A DNA stretch of 64,000 nt from JAXGYX01 sp040772065 (GCA_040772065.1 JAXGYX010000001.1:1364001-1428000); one strand, 5' to 3'; shown: positions 8,514-18,727, numbered from the stretch's first letter. The notes: generated by a model not told the origin, from the letters alone. Translations and numbers: made by a program.

Positions 8514-10145
8514 CTAATCGTCCACCGGTATCTTACGTCGTCTGACGCTCAAGACAATCAGTGATCCGGCAAGCAGGAGCAACGCGATCCCCACCACATC
8601 ACGGGTGAAGTCTCTTTCATGTTCACCGGTCGCCGGGAATCGGGTCACCACGTCAACCTGCGGCATCGTCTTATTTGATTGAGAAATAACTTTGTCAATC
8701 TTATCAAGCGACAGCGCCGGAGACGTCGTCTTGCCCGGAGCGAATGAAGAGTTTTCTTTGATCGTCACAGGTTTGTCTGTGGATAACAACTGACTCGAAC
8801 TGTCCAGCACCGGTCGCAACACAGCTTCCGGCTGAGGGTCCACCTCGTCAGTGGATTCGATCGAAGATTCATCCTTCAAGTCCGAGTCATTCGATTCCAC
8901 CTTTTGTTCGTCGGCATTGGCATTCTCATCATCAAGCGCGAGCACATCGCTCATCGGCAAGATCGCGCTTGATCGCTTGACGATTCGCGCATTTGCCAAG
9001 ATTTCACCGGACACCTGACTCACGTCGGCCATGGCACCCACAATTCGGGTTTTGGGATAATCATCATGATCATCCGTCGCCTGACTTTCGTCATCCTCCG
9101 ATGGGACGTCAACGTTCGCCTGAGTCTTCTCATCCGGCAGGCTGACTGGATGTTCGTCCGCCTGATCGACCGGTTTCTTCCCGTCGGCCGGATTCGTGTC
9201 GACTTTCGCCAAAGCGTTTTGCGCGCCGGAGAGTGTGATCTGGAATTTCTCTTCCGTCAATTCAGGTTCAACCGACCCGGTGGGGCGGGGTTTTAGGATT
9301 GACTCACTCGGTTTTTTTAACGAAGCCTCGCTGTCTTCCGCCCGCTCTTCCTTTTCGTTGGAAAGGTTATCGCTCTCCACTTTCTCACTCGGTTTGGTCA
9401 TGGCGTCATCCGTCTCCGGCTCCGTCTTGTCCTCCGGCAAATCAGCGACAGTCTCGTCCGGTTCTGTTTCCGTCGGTTCTGTTTCCGTCGGTTCTGTTTC
9501 CGTCGGTTCGTTTTCCACCTCTTCGGCAGGGTCTTCGGAATCCAAATCCTCCGTCGTCTCCTCCGGGGCCGAAACTTCGTTGGAATGATCCGAGTCCGGC
9601 GAAGAAGATTCTGTCGAATCGGCGGCGTCTGACTCAGCTGAGTCCTCAGATTTCGCTGTGACGGCGATATAAACAGTCACATCGGACTCTTTAACTTTGA
9701 ATGGTCGATACATTGCTTCGTCCGAATCATCGTCAAACGCGCTGTCATTGACCGAGCCCAGATACACACCATCTGAAATCGACGCGCCCGCTTTTGATGA
9801 GAAACCTTCCGGCAATGAGTACTTGAGTCTCCATTCCGAGTTGGACGGAACCTTTTTGTCAGAAACAAAAATCAGGTTTCCATCTTTATTTTTCATGAAT
9901 GAAAGCTCAACCGGGTCCTGGTTTTCCTCCACACCCACCAATTTGATCGACATGTCTTTCAGTTTGGCAAACATTTCCTTGGGCAAGGTGCCTGTGAAAC
10001 GTTCATCGGAAGCAGATTGCCAATGAACCTTCACTTTCACAGCCGCGCCCTTTTCCGCCGCTTGCACGGCGGTGGACTGATTGAACATGCTGACCCAAAA
10101 GGCGAACATGGCGAGAACGGCCACAATGATCCGTCTACGCTTCAT
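8514..10145 (-). CDS. Large acidic surface protein with FPATG sorting signal
   Basis: I do not recognise the main body. The N-terminus is a signal peptide (MKRRRIIVAVLAMFAFWVSM, then an AA cleavage region). A beta-rich domain of about 130 residues follows, ending near VTVYIAVTAKSE. A long low-complexity region rich in Asp, Glu, Ser and Thr follows, with repeated TETEP units. The C-terminus is a cell-wall sorting signal: FPATGEHE, a hydrophobic span (GIALLLLAGSLIVLSV) and a basic RRRK tail. The likely role is a wall-anchored stalk or adhesin. The ATG at 10145 directly before the signal peptide has a GGAGG site; the frame is open to 10193. The sortase at 2.7 kb is the only anchoring enzyme in the window. 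Confidence 0.85.
   Translation of the reverse strand: MKRRRIIVAVLAMFAFWVSMFNQSTAVQAAEKGAAVKVKVHWQSASDERFTGTLPKEMFAKLKDMSIKLVGVEENQDPVELSFMKNKDGNLIFVSDKKVPSNSEWRLKYSLPEGFSSKAGASISDGVYLGSVNDSAFDDDSDEAMYRPFKVKESDVTVYIAVTAKSEDSAESDAADSTESSSPDSDHSNEVSAPEETTEDLDSEDPAEEVENEPTETEPTETEPTETEPDETVADLPEDKTEPETDDAMTKPSEKVESDNLSNEKEERAEDSEASLKKPSESILKPRPTGSVEPELTEEKFQITLSGAQNALAKVDTNPADGKKPVDQADEHPVSLPDEKTQANVDVPSEDDESQATDDHDDYPKTRIVGAMADVSQVSGEILANARIVKRSSAILPMSDVLALDDENANADEQKVESNDSDLKDESSIESTDEVDPQPEAVLRPVLDSSSQLLSTDKPVTIKENSSFAPGKTTSPALSLDKIDKVISQSNKTMPQVDVVTRFPATGEHERDFTRDVVGIALLLLAGSLIVLSVRRRKIPVDD
9459..9510. repeat. 15-bp tandem repeat in the surface-protein gene
   Basis: Three exact copies of a 15-base unit (CGGTTCTGTTTCCGT) and a partial fourth encode TETEP repeats. 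Being in frame, changes in copy number would change stalk length without breaking the gene. Confidence 0.9.
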
Positions 10146-10311
10146 AATCCTTAGGTCCTCCATTTCAAGTTGCGTGGTCTGAACATGTCGCAAGACACAG
10201 TCAGACCAATATCATGAATAAAATATTCACGCTTGATTATAGACCTTGATTATTGAGCGAGAGTTACATGTCAGTTACCAAAACATGTCATAACGGACAT
10301 GCGGCGATAAA

Positions 10312-11388
10312 TCAATTACTGAGTTTCATGTCACCATTTGAGATCCAGCCCTTGACCCTCATAAATTTGCAGATTCCCCAGGCTAAAATCCCCGGCGCGA
10401 GGAAATTCATGAGAAAGATTTGCAGCAACACCACAGCAGATGTGCCCATCACCTCGATCATCGCAAATTGTCCGACCAGTCCCGAGGTGCCCATACCCGC
10501 TCCCGAAGCGTTGGAAGTCAAACCCAGCACAGCGGTGGAAATGGGTCCCAGCACCGCGCTGCTGACAATCGCGGGCAGCCATATAATCGGTTTCTTTATT
10601 ATGTTCGGCACCTGCAACATCGAGGTTCCTAGTCCCTGAGCGATCAAACCGCCTACGCCATTGTCATGAAATGAGGCGACAGCGAAGCCAATCATGTTGG
10701 CCGAGCAGCCAATCGTCGCCGCCCCCGCCGCCAGTCCACTCAAATTTAAAGAAATAGCCAATGCGGCGGAAGAAATCGGCAAGGTCAGAATCATACCCAT
10801 CAAGACCGATATGACGATACCCATCGGAATCGGCTGAAGCTCGGTCGCGCGATTAATCAGCGCGCCCAAACTGTTCATGAACGAGGCCATGATCGGACTG
10901 ATGAAAATACCGGCAAGGCCACCTGTCAGGATGGTCGTCAACGGCACGATCACGATGTCCACTTTCGTCTTGCCCGCGACCAGCCGACCAAGCTCGGCGC
11001 CAATCAGGGCGGCGACAAATGCGCCAAATGGCTCGCCGGTCTGGATCGACGCCATCGCTCCGTTCAGCACAACGGTGCCGGCGCCAATCGCGCCGACCGA
11101 CGCACAGCTCATAACCACTAGGTTTGGACTCTTGAGCGCATAGGCGACCCCTACACCGATCGCCGGTCCCATGATTTTTTGCGCGACGTTGCCGATGTTG
11201 ACCAAAATCTCAAGTCCGGTCAACATGCCGATCTGCTTAATGATCAGGCCAATCAAAAGTGATGAAAACAATCCCCAAGCCATACCGTTCAACACATTCG
11301 TGATATAATCCCGAACGGGATATTTTTTCTTGCCCTGCGCAGGCGTTGGTTCGTTATTTTCCCGAACATCTACCGCTGAATCTGTCAT
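10312..11388 (-). CDS. PfoR-like PTS EIIC-type membrane protein
   Basis: This protein of about 358 residues is a polytopic membrane protein of the PTS_EIIC_2 type (COG3641, PfoR). Glycine- and alanine-rich transmembrane segments include WGLFSSLLIGLIIKQIGMLTG and VVMSCASVGAIGAGTVVLNG. A conserved MGTSGLVGQFA region lies near the C-terminus. No IIA or IIB domain is fused or adjacent, so sugar phosphorylation is unproven. PfoR itself was described as a regulator in Clostridium perfringens, and the transport substrate of the family is unclear. The ATG at 11388 is preceded by AAGGAGG and is preferred over the upstream extension. It is divergent from tex. Confidence 0.85.
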   Translation of the reverse strand: MTDSAVDVRENNEPTPAQGKKKYPVRDYITNVLNGMAWGLFSSLLIGLIIKQIGMLTGLEILVNIGNVAQKIMGPAIGVGVAYALKSPNLVVMSCASVGAIGAGTVVLNGAMASIQTGEPFGAFVAALIGAELGRLVAGKTKVDIVIVPLTTILTGGLAGIFISPIMASFMNSLGALINRATELQPIPMGIVISVLMGMILTLPISSAALAISLNLSGLAAGAATIGCSANMIGFAVASFHDNGVGGLIAQGLGTSMLQVPNIIKKPIIWLPAIVSSAVLGPISTAVLGLTSNASGAGMGTSGLVGQFAMIEVMGTSAVVLLQIFLMNFLAPGILAWGICKFMRVKGWISNGDMKLSN

Positions 11389-11599
11389 AGAGATCCTCCT
11401 TAGCACTGCGATCTCCTCGCACTTCGCTGTTCAGCCAAACAGCCCTATTCAGTTGAATATACACCAGTAAAGTGCATTGTACCCTATTTGTTATAAAATG
11501 AAAGTTCATTTTTTTATAGAGATCAATGCAGTGTTTCATTCACAATTAGTTCAAATTGTTGACTCGACAATGATATTGTCCGGAAAGGATTTGCGAAAA

Positions 11600-13954
11600 A
11601 TGCCTACAAGTAGTCATGCGCCGACCAACAGCGCGCCGGTTCAAAAAGATAATCATGCCGAGCTAATTCGTACTTTGTCAACCACCCTGAAAATTCGCGC
11701 CGATCAGGTCAGCGCGGCCGTCCAACTCTTGGACGAGGGTGCCACCGTGCCTTTTATCGCGCGGTATCGACAAGATCGGACCGGTGGTTTGGATGACACT
11801 CGGCTGCGTGAGTTATCTCACCGATTGGAGGCCGAGCGAAACCTCATCGCCAAACGCGAAGAAACCGCGCGTCTGTTGGAGAACATGGATAAACTGACGC
11901 CAAAACTGGTGGAAGCGTTGCGTAAGGCGGACACCCTCAAAGCGATTGAGGATATCTATCGTCCGTTTCGCCCCAAACGAAGAACCAGGGCCTCCGACGC
12001 CAGAGATGCCGGACTGCAACCCTTGGCGGATATATTGCGTGGCTCCACAGGTGACCGACGGACGCTGTTTGATTTCATTAATCAATTTCGTCAAAACACC
12101 TCAGCGGACACGAACAACTTGCATGCTGAACCTGACTTCGGCGAAGCTTGCTTAAAGGGAGCGCGCGATATCCTGGCCGAAGAAATCAGCGATGATCCGG
12201 CCATCCGCGTATCCACACGAAGATTGCTAATGGAACAAGGTATTTTTTCCTGCAAAATCAAGACTCGCAAGTGCGCGACAGGAATCGAGGATGAGGCGGC
12301 ATCTGCGAAGGTGGCGCTTTACAAGCAATATGAAACCTTTCGTCAACCATACAGGCAGATGAAAGGATATCAAGTCCTCGCCATCAACCGCGGTGAACGG
12401 GAAGGTTATCTGACCCCTCGTATCGAAATGGAACCGGATCCGGCATTTCTCTTAATGGGCCGATATTTTCAAAATCAAGAAGGCGACAAGTCGCTCGATT
12501 CCTTTGTCGAGCGGCAGCGTGACCTAGCGATCATGGACAGCTGGGGACGCCTGTTGCGACCTTCTCTGGAGACCGAATTACGTTCCGACCTCAAATCAAT
12601 GGCGGAAGCCGAGGCGCTGTCACTGTTTAGCAAAAACCTTCGAAACACTCTAATGGCGCCCCCTTTGCGCGACCATGTCGTGCTCGCCCTGGATCCGGGC
12701 TATCGCAATGGCTGTAAGATCGCGGTCACAGATAAACATGGATCCGTGCTCGATACCGCGGTGATTTTTCCGGTCAAGCCACGCGAGGACATCCAAAACT
12801 CCCAACGGGTGCTGGATCGCCTGGTCAGCGCCCACGATGTGGATGTGATCGCATTGGGCAACGGGACCGCCACCCGCGAGACCGAACAATTCGTGCGCGC
12901 CTGGCTAACAGAACGGTCCAAAGACTTTAGCCCACAAAATGACGGGCGGGGCGGATTAGATATCCCCGTTGTCATTGTGAACGAGTCCGGCGCTTCCATC
13001 TACTCGGCTTCGGAAGCAGGATCCGAAGAATTCCCCGATCTACCGGTGGAACTCAGAAGTGCGGTCTCACTGGCGCGCAGACTGCAGGATCCATTGGCCG
13101 AACTGGTGAAAATCGAACCTGCCGCGCTGGGAGTGGGGCAATATCAGCATGACATGGATCAAAAGCAACTTGCCGCGCGTCTGGATGAGGTTGTGGAAGA
13201 CTGCGTCAACCAGACCGGAGCTGATTTGAACGTCGCTTCCAAATCCTTGCTCTCCCATATCTCCGGCATCACTGCCACCCTCGCAAGTAATATTTATCAA
13301 TACCGTGAAGAGAACGGTTCCTTTCAAAGCCGCGCCAACCTATTGAAGGTGCCACGTCTGGGGCCCAAAGCCTTTGAGTTATGCGCCGGTTTTCTACGCG
13401 TTCCGGATGGTTTGGAGCCATTGGACAACACCGCCGTCCACCCCGAGTCCTATTCGGCGACAAGGCGACTGATCAACTTGTTGATACCCGATCCCGATGT
13501 GGCCGGCCGTGCCGTCAACGCCTTGTCAGCAGGTCATGGTCTCGATCTTAAGAAATCCGCCGACGCGTATGGAACGGATCGCTTGAGCGTCGAGCTGGAG
13601 ATTGGGCCGGCCACTTTGCGTCAAATATTGGACGACCTGTCGAAAGCGGGTCGAGATGGCAGAAAGGATTATCAATTCCCCACGCGAAGCGCGAATATCA
13701 ATGACATCGATGACTTGAAACCTGATATGATCGTACAGGGTGTGGTGCGCAATGTAGTCGCGTTCGGCGCCTTTGTCGATATCGGCGTCCATCAGGATGG
13801 TTTGGTGCACATTTCCCAGTTGGCCGATCACTTCGTCAGCGATCCGACCACTGTGGTTCACGCCGACCAGGTTGTCACGGTACGCGTCTTGGAGGTTGAT
13901 CAAAAGAAACGGCGAATCTCGCTGAGCATGAAAGGGTTGGAGAAAAAATTTTGA
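11600..13954 (+). CDS. tex: RNA-binding transcription accessory protein Tex
   Basis: Tex is a conserved nucleic-acid-binding factor thought to act on RNA and transcription. Domains in order: a Tex N-terminal helical region with ATVPFIARYRQDRTGGLDD, a YqgF/RNase H-like region starting near VLALDPGYRNGCKIAV, a helix-hairpin-helix pair (LLSHISGITATLASNI and LLKVPRLGPKAFELCAGFL), and a C-terminal S1 domain (GVVRNVVAFGAFVDIGVHQD to RRISLSMKG). I take the ATG at 11600, with AAAGGA ten bases upstream; earlier in-frame codons lack a site. The length of 784 residues suits the family. The stop overlaps the TTG start of the first MFS gene as TTGA, so translation is probably coupled. Confidence 0.95.
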   Translation: MPTSSHAPTNSAPVQKDNHAELIRTLSTTLKIRADQVSAAVQLLDEGATVPFIARYRQDRTGGLDDTRLRELSHRLEAERNLIAKREETARLLENMDKLTPKLVEALRKADTLKAIEDIYRPFRPKRRTRASDARDAGLQPLADILRGSTGDRRTLFDFINQFRQNTSADTNNLHAEPDFGEACLKGARDILAEEISDDPAIRVSTRRLLMEQGIFSCKIKTRKCATGIEDEAASAKVALYKQYETFRQPYRQMKGYQVLAINRGEREGYLTPRIEMEPDPAFLLMGRYFQNQEGDKSLDSFVERQRDLAIMDSWGRLLRPSLETELRSDLKSMAEAEALSLFSKNLRNTLMAPPLRDHVVLALDPGYRNGCKIAVTDKHGSVLDTAVIFPVKPREDIQNSQRVLDRLVSAHDVDVIALGNGTATRETEQFVRAWLTERSKDFSPQNDGRGGLDIPVVIVNESGASIYSASEAGSEEFPDLPVELRSAVSLARRLQDPLAELVKIEPAALGVGQYQHDMDQKQLAARLDEVVEDCVNQTGADLNVASKSLLSHISGITATLASNIYQYREENGSFQSRANLLKVPRLGPKAFELCAGFLRVPDGLEPLDNTAVHPESYSATRRLINLLIPDPDVAGRAVNALSAGHGLDLKKSADAYGTDRLSVELEIGPATLRQILDDLSKAGRDGRKDYQFPTRSANINDIDDLKPDMIVQGVVRNVVAFGAFVDIGVHQDGLVHISQLADHFVSDPTTVVHADQVVTVRVLEVDQKKRRISLSMKGLEKKF

Positions 13955-15228
13955 GTACTACTGCGACAAACAATATAAGTTCGGGACAGAGCGGTGGACG
14001 CTCTCGCATGGTTTTGTTACTGGCAATTAGCTTGACTTTCATCAGCATCGGTTTCTCGGGCTCGCTGATCGGCGTGGCTTGGCCTGCGATAGAGACTGAG
14101 TTCTCTTTGCCGGTGACTTATGGCGGTTATGTATCTTCCGCCCGCACAATCGGAGTGGTAGTGGCATCATACTTGTTGGGCAAGATGTTGTCGCGTTTTG
14201 GTATCGCGAAAGTCGCGATCTCCGCGGCGATTTTAATGTTGATGTCCTGGATTGGTTTCGCGATCGCTCCATCTTATGGTTGGATTTTATTCTCCGCCTT
14301 CCCTCTTGGTTTTGGAACCGGAGCTTTGGACTCGGGCTTCAATGATTTCGTTGCCACCCACTATGAATCCAAACACATCAATTTGCTGCACACTTGCTTT
14401 GGCATCGGCGCGATCGTCGCTCCATTGATGATGTCAGGGATGATCAAACAACCCAACGGCTGGCGCAAACTATACCTAATCATCGCCGCCATCGAACTCT
14501 TCATTACAATCGTCTTGTTCACAACCTACAGGTTGTGGAGTCAGGTCAAGCAGCAACGTGCCGACCAAAGCACATTGCTCCCCGACGACTTTCGCGCCGT
14601 CAACGCGAACCTTCATCCTCTCAAAATGAAGGGAATGCCCTGGTCGGCGGCCAGCTTCTTTTTATATACTTCCGGTGAGGTCATCTCCTCCATGTGGTTT
14701 TCGACTTTTTTGATTCACACACGTGGAATGGATGAGGCCATCGCCTCCCGCGCGGTCGCGATTTTCTTCACCGGACTCACTTTAGCGAGATTCTTAAACG
14801 GGTTTGCCAGTATGCGTGTCGGATCAAGATACATCATCCGGTTTGGTGTCGGCTGTGTCGTTGTCGGAGCCATCGCTCTGCTGCTGTTTCCTTCCGGAGC
14901 GATCGTCAGTTTGGCGCTGGTCTTCTTAATTGGTTTTGGCTTCGGTCCAATATTCGCGACCTTGTTGTCCATGTCTCCCCAGCGTTTCGGCTCGACCGGC
15001 AAGGTCAATCCGATCGGCTTTCAAATGTCTTCCTCTTTTATCGGCGGAGGTGTGTCCGCCCCGATTGTCGGCTGGTTGTTCAGGCAGATTGGCTATAATG
15101 TCATGCCGGTCGTGCTTATGGTCATCGCTGCGCTGTTGTTGCTGACGAACGAACGGGTCACCAACATCCTGGAGCCATACATAAACCAATCAAGGGCCGT
15201 TAAAAAAGAAGTCGGAGGAAAAAATTGA
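13951..15228 (+). CDS. MFS transporter, tandem paralogue 1
   Basis: A 425-residue major facilitator protein with about twelve transmembrane segments. Characteristic blocks are GVAWPAIETEFSLPVTYGGY after helix 1, FPLGFGTGALDSGFNDFV in the fourth to fifth helices and GKVNPIGFQMSSSFIGGGVS near the end. These recur in the next two genes. The start is a TTG overlapping the tex stop (TTGA), with GGAG upstream. The substrate cannot be read from sequence; the overall look is of a cation- or proton-coupled solute symporter or exporter of the FucP-like type (weak inference). Gene 2 starts on its own stop codon in the same way. Confidence 0.9.
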   Translation: MSTTATNNISSGQSGGRSRMVLLLAISLTFISIGFSGSLIGVAWPAIETEFSLPVTYGGYVSSARTIGVVVASYLLGKMLSRFGIAKVAISAAILMLMSWIGFAIAPSYGWILFSAFPLGFGTGALDSGFNDFVATHYESKHINLLHTCFGIGAIVAPLMMSGMIKQPNGWRKLYLIIAAIELFITIVLFTTYRLWSQVKQQRADQSTLLPDDFRAVNANLHPLKMKGMPWSAASFFLYTSGEVISSMWFSTFLIHTRGMDEAIASRAVAIFFTGLTLARFLNGFASMRVGSRYIIRFGVGCVVVGAIALLLFPSGAIVSLALVFLIGFGFGPIFATLLSMSPQRFGSTGKVNPIGFQMSSSFIGGGVSAPIVGWLFRQIGYNVMPVVLMVIAALLLLTNERVTNILEPYINQSRAVKKEVGGKN

Positions 15229-16475
15229 AAACAACTGTGGTGATAAATGACGATTCAGGCCGGGATGGCTACCGTTCCCGCATGATTCTACTATTTGTGG
15301 TTTGCGCCACTTTTGTCAGCACCGGTTTTTCCAGCTCGCTGATCGGCGCGGCCTGGCCGGCGATTGAGACTGAGTTTTCGCTGTCGGTGACTTATGGTGG
15401 CTATGTATCTTCTGCCCGAATGGTCGGTGTGGTGTTCGCCTCATATTTGCTGGGCAAGATGTTGTCTCGCTTTGGCATCGCAAAGGTTGCCATCTTCTCC
15501 ACAATTGTGATGACGCTGGCCTGGATTGGCTTTGCGATCGCTCCATCGTATGGTTGGATTTTGTTCTCCGCCTTTCCGCTGGGTTTCGGTACCGGCGCTG
15601 TGGATTCGGGGTTCAATAATTTAGTGGCTGTCCATTATAAACCCAAGCACCTCAGCTGGCTACATAGCGGTTTTGGCATCGGCGCGATTGTCGCTCCATT
15701 GATGATGTCGGGCTTGATCAAACAACCTGGTGGCTGGCGCAAGATATATCTGATTATCGCGGCTCTGCAATTTTTCATGGTGCTCGTTTTGCTCTCAACC
15801 ATCAAATTATGGCGGCACGTGGAGGAACAGCGCGCTGAAGCCAGCTCGTCTCCCGTTTGCAAACTCCATGCCCTCAACGCTAATCTTCATCCGATTAAAA
15901 TGAAAGGCATGCTCTGCTCAACCGCCAGTGTGTTTTTATACATGTCGATCGAGGTTATCTCCTCAATGTGGTTTTCCACCTTTTTGATCCAAACTCGAGG
16001 AATGGATGAGGCCATCGCCTCCCGCGCAGTCGCCATTTTTTTCATCGGATTGACCCTGGCAAGGCTTTTGAACGGTTTCGTCAACACACGTGCGGAAGCT
16101 AAATACATTATCCGATTTGGCGTCGGCTGTATCATCATTGGAGCCGGCTGCCTGCTCTTTGTTTCGGGGACGATCGCCAGTCTGGCCATGGTGTTTCTAA
16201 CCGGTTTTGGTTGTGGACCGATCTTCGCCACTTTTTTATCTTTGTCTCCGCTCCGTTTTGGCAGCACCGGAAAGGTCAATCCAATCGGTTTTCAGATGTC
16301 GATCTCCTTTATCGGAAGTGGTGTGTCCGCCCCCTTTGTTGGCTGGCTGTTCAAGCGGATTGGTTATAATGTCATGCCTGTCACACTGATGATCATGGCC
16401 TTGTTGATGCTGCTGGCAAATGAGCGGACCACAAGTATTCTGGCCCCACATATGACTTCTTCAAGCTTTACTTGA
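15225..16475 (+). CDS. MFS transporter, tandem paralogue 2
   Basis: A 416-residue MFS protein closely similar along its whole length to its neighbours; for example FSSSLIGAAWPAIETEF and AVDSGFNNLVAVHYKPKH align without gaps. The start is TTG in a TTGA overlap with paralogue 1 and a strong GGAGG sits just upstream, so the two are translationally coupled. The hydrophilic loop between the two six-helix halves, near VEEQRAEASSSP, is the most variable part and may reflect divergence in regulation more than in substrate. Confidence 0.9.
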   Translation: MKTTVVINDDSGRDGYRSRMILLFVVCATFVSTGFSSSLIGAAWPAIETEFSLSVTYGGYVSSARMVGVVFASYLLGKMLSRFGIAKVAIFSTIVMTLAWIGFAIAPSYGWILFSAFPLGFGTGAVDSGFNNLVAVHYKPKHLSWLHSGFGIGAIVAPLMMSGLIKQPGGWRKIYLIIAALQFFMVLVLLSTIKLWRHVEEQRAEASSSPVCKLHALNANLHPIKMKGMLCSTASVFLYMSIEVISSMWFSTFLIQTRGMDEAIASRAVAIFFIGLTLARLLNGFVNTRAEAKYIIRFGVGCIIIGAGCLLFVSGTIASLAMVFLTGFGCGPIFATFLSLSPLRFGSTGKVNPIGFQMSISFIGSGVSAPFVGWLFKRIGYNVMPVTLMIMALLMLLANERTTSILAPHMTSSSFT

Positions 16476-16558
16476 AATTCTATCATTGGCAGCGCCAACG
16501 ATTAATAAAGAGACCATAATCTTTTGTGAGTTACCCACATAGACTTGAGAGGAGAAAA

Positions 16559-17809
16559 TTGAAAACAACCGCGACAAAGAAATCAGACTCGTCAAGGCCT
16601 CATAGGTTTCTGTTATTGGTGATTTGCTTCACTTTTATCAGCATTGGTTTTTCCGATTCACTGATCGGCGTCGCCTGGCCGGCGATCGAATCCGAGTTTT
16701 CTTTACCCGTAAGCTATGGCGGTTACGTGTCTTCCGCCCGGACAATCGGCGTGGTGCTGGCCTCCTACATCCTGGGCAAAATACTGTCACGTTTCAGCAT
16801 CGGGAAAGTCGCGATCGCCGCCGCCGGCATCATGACAGTTTCCTGGATCGGTTTCGCCGTCGCCCCCTCATATGCCCGGATCTTGCTGTCGGCCTTTCCA
16901 CTCGGTTTCGGCACCGGCGTTTTGGATTCAGGCTTCAACAATTTTGTGACGATTAATTACCGTCCTAGATATGTCAACTGGTTGCAAAGCGCTTTCGGTA
17001 TCGGCGCGATCATCGCTCCGTTGATGATGTCCGGCCTGATCAAGCGGCCCAATGGCTGGCGCAAATTATATATGATCATCGCCGTTCTCCAGTTATTAAT
17101 AGTGACGATTTTGTTGGCGACTTTTAAGCTATGGGCGCAGGCCGGAGAACATAGTATTTATCATGACAGCGTCCCTTCCGATGATTTTCGCGCCATCAAC
17201 GCTTATCTGCATCCGCTCCGAATGAAAGGTATGCCCTGGGCCGCCGCCAGCTTCTTTTTGTACATATCGATCGAAGTCGCCTGTTCCATGTGGTTTTCCA
17301 CTTTTTTGATCCATACACGTGGAATGGATGAGGCCATCGCCTCCCGCGCGGTTGCCATCTTTTTCACCGGCCTCACTGTATCGAGAATCCTAAACGGCTT
17401 CATCAGCTCCCGGATGCGGCCCCGGAGCATTATTCGATTCTCCACCGGTTTGATCATCGGCGGGGCCATCGCCTTTCTAATCCCTTCCGGGGCGCTCGTC
17501 AGTCTTGCTTTGGTGTTCCTGGTCGGCTTCGGCTGTGGTCCGATCTTCGCAACCCTCTTATCTTTGTCTCCGCCGCGTTTTGGCACAGTCGGCAAGGTCA
17601 ACCCGATCGGTTTTCAAATGTCCGCCTCATTTATTGGCGGCGGTGTGTCCGCTCCCATAGTCGGCTGGCTGTTCAAGCAAATCGGATATCACATCATACC
17701 GATCATCCTGATCATCATGGCTGCACTGCTGTTGCTGGCAAATGAGCGCGCCACGAGCATCCTAGCTCCACACATGAATCGATCTGAGTTTGCCGAGTCG
17801 GAATCTTAA
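16559..17809 (+). CDS. MFS transporter, tandem paralogue 3
   Basis: This is the third member of the MFS array, of about 416 residues. I place the start at the TTG at 16559 because the sequence AGAGGAGAAAATTGAAAACAAC matches the initiation region of paralogue 2; the frame is open to 16526 but without a site. It begins 83 bases after paralogue 2, so it could be cotranscribed or have its own promoter. Conserved blocks include GVAWPAIESEFSLPVSYGGY and GTVGKVNPIGFQMSASF. The IS1202-like element lies 34 bases after its stop and the gene is intact. Confidence 0.9.
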   Translation: MKTTATKKSDSSRPHRFLLLVICFTFISIGFSDSLIGVAWPAIESEFSLPVSYGGYVSSARTIGVVLASYILGKILSRFSIGKVAIAAAGIMTVSWIGFAVAPSYARILLSAFPLGFGTGVLDSGFNNFVTINYRPRYVNWLQSAFGIGAIIAPLMMSGLIKRPNGWRKLYMIIAVLQLLIVTILLATFKLWAQAGEHSIYHDSVPSDDFRAINAYLHPLRMKGMPWAAASFFLYISIEVACSMWFSTFLIHTRGMDEAIASRAVAIFFTGLTVSRILNGFISSRMRPRSIIRFSTGLIIGGAIAFLIPSGALVSLALVFLVGFGCGPIFATLLSLSPPRFGTVGKVNPIGFQMSASFIGGGVSAPIVGWLFKQIGYHIIPIILIIMAALLLLANERATSILAPHMNRSEFAESES

Positions 17810-17827
17810 GTGGATTTGACAACCAAA

Positions 17828-17843
17828 TCAGCTGTTTGCACAA
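17828..17843. repeat. Target duplication, left copy (IS1202-like copy A)
   Basis: The sequence TCAGCTGTTTGCACAA recurs at 21584-21599 on the far side of the composite element. With the A before it the duplication is about 17 bp. Confidence 0.85.
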
Positions 17844-18727
17844 TGTCAATAATCAGTGAATCTTTCACCCCTAAAGAGACTTAATTAATCAGTGAATCTT
17901 TCACCCTCCAAGGCGCTCTCATCGATGAGCGCCTGATTTTTTAGCATTACTGAGCAGATAGAATGTCAAGAGATCTACAACAACGGCAGGCAATCTCCAG
18001 TCCTGACGGGGCCTTTACGTTTCTTTGTTATCTCATCCAATGGATAGATTGGATAGAAAGCGCCATTGATGAGTGCGCGCATACCATGCTTCTCGCTCAG
18101 CAAGATCATGACTTTTGTGCGTGCGGGGAACTTATTCTGTTCAATTTTAAATAGCTTATTTCGTATGGAGATGGTCGAACCGGACGACAAACTGCGTTCG
18201 AGTTTTGCACATAACAGACGATCCAAATCTTCAGTATGCGGTAGAGGGACAAAAGCAGAGTACGATTCAGCCGGCTCGACTGCGAATTGAGCATTAAACA
18301 TTGGGATATACTCAAGTAAAAAAGCGTTGGCTTCTTGTACATCGCTGATGCCTCTTAGAGCAAACTCAACCGGCAACCGGCTCTGCAAGGTATCCCAGAG
18401 GCGTTCGATTCGCCCTTTAGCCTGTGGGCTGTGAGCGGGAAACATGTCGATACCTAACCGCTCGACGATCTTGCCAAATTGTGTTAATTTCTTTTCAGTC
18501 CCGGCAAGTTGCTCTTCAATCGAGAGATCCAACTCTCTCTTTGATTCACAAAGAACACGCTGTACTTGTCGGGGTACAGGGATTGCGGAATCCCGTAATT
18601 GCAGAGTGTCTGCCTGGATACCTCAAGGTAGCCGAGCAGGCACTCGTTTGTAAATGTCAAGATAAGGGTGCATAGAAATGATGAAATAAGGATGTACAGT
18701 TAAAAAGTAAAGGTGCGCTCATTCCTC

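Noticed and set aside
9459..9510. Short tandem repeats as a CRISPR array
   Set aside because: Units are contiguous 15-mers without spacers and lie in frame inside a coding region. I found no CRISPR array or cas gene in the window.
10253..10639. Plus-strand 128-residue open frame
   Set aside because: Most of it is antisense to the PfoR-like gene and its N-terminal part has no ribosome-binding site or homology.
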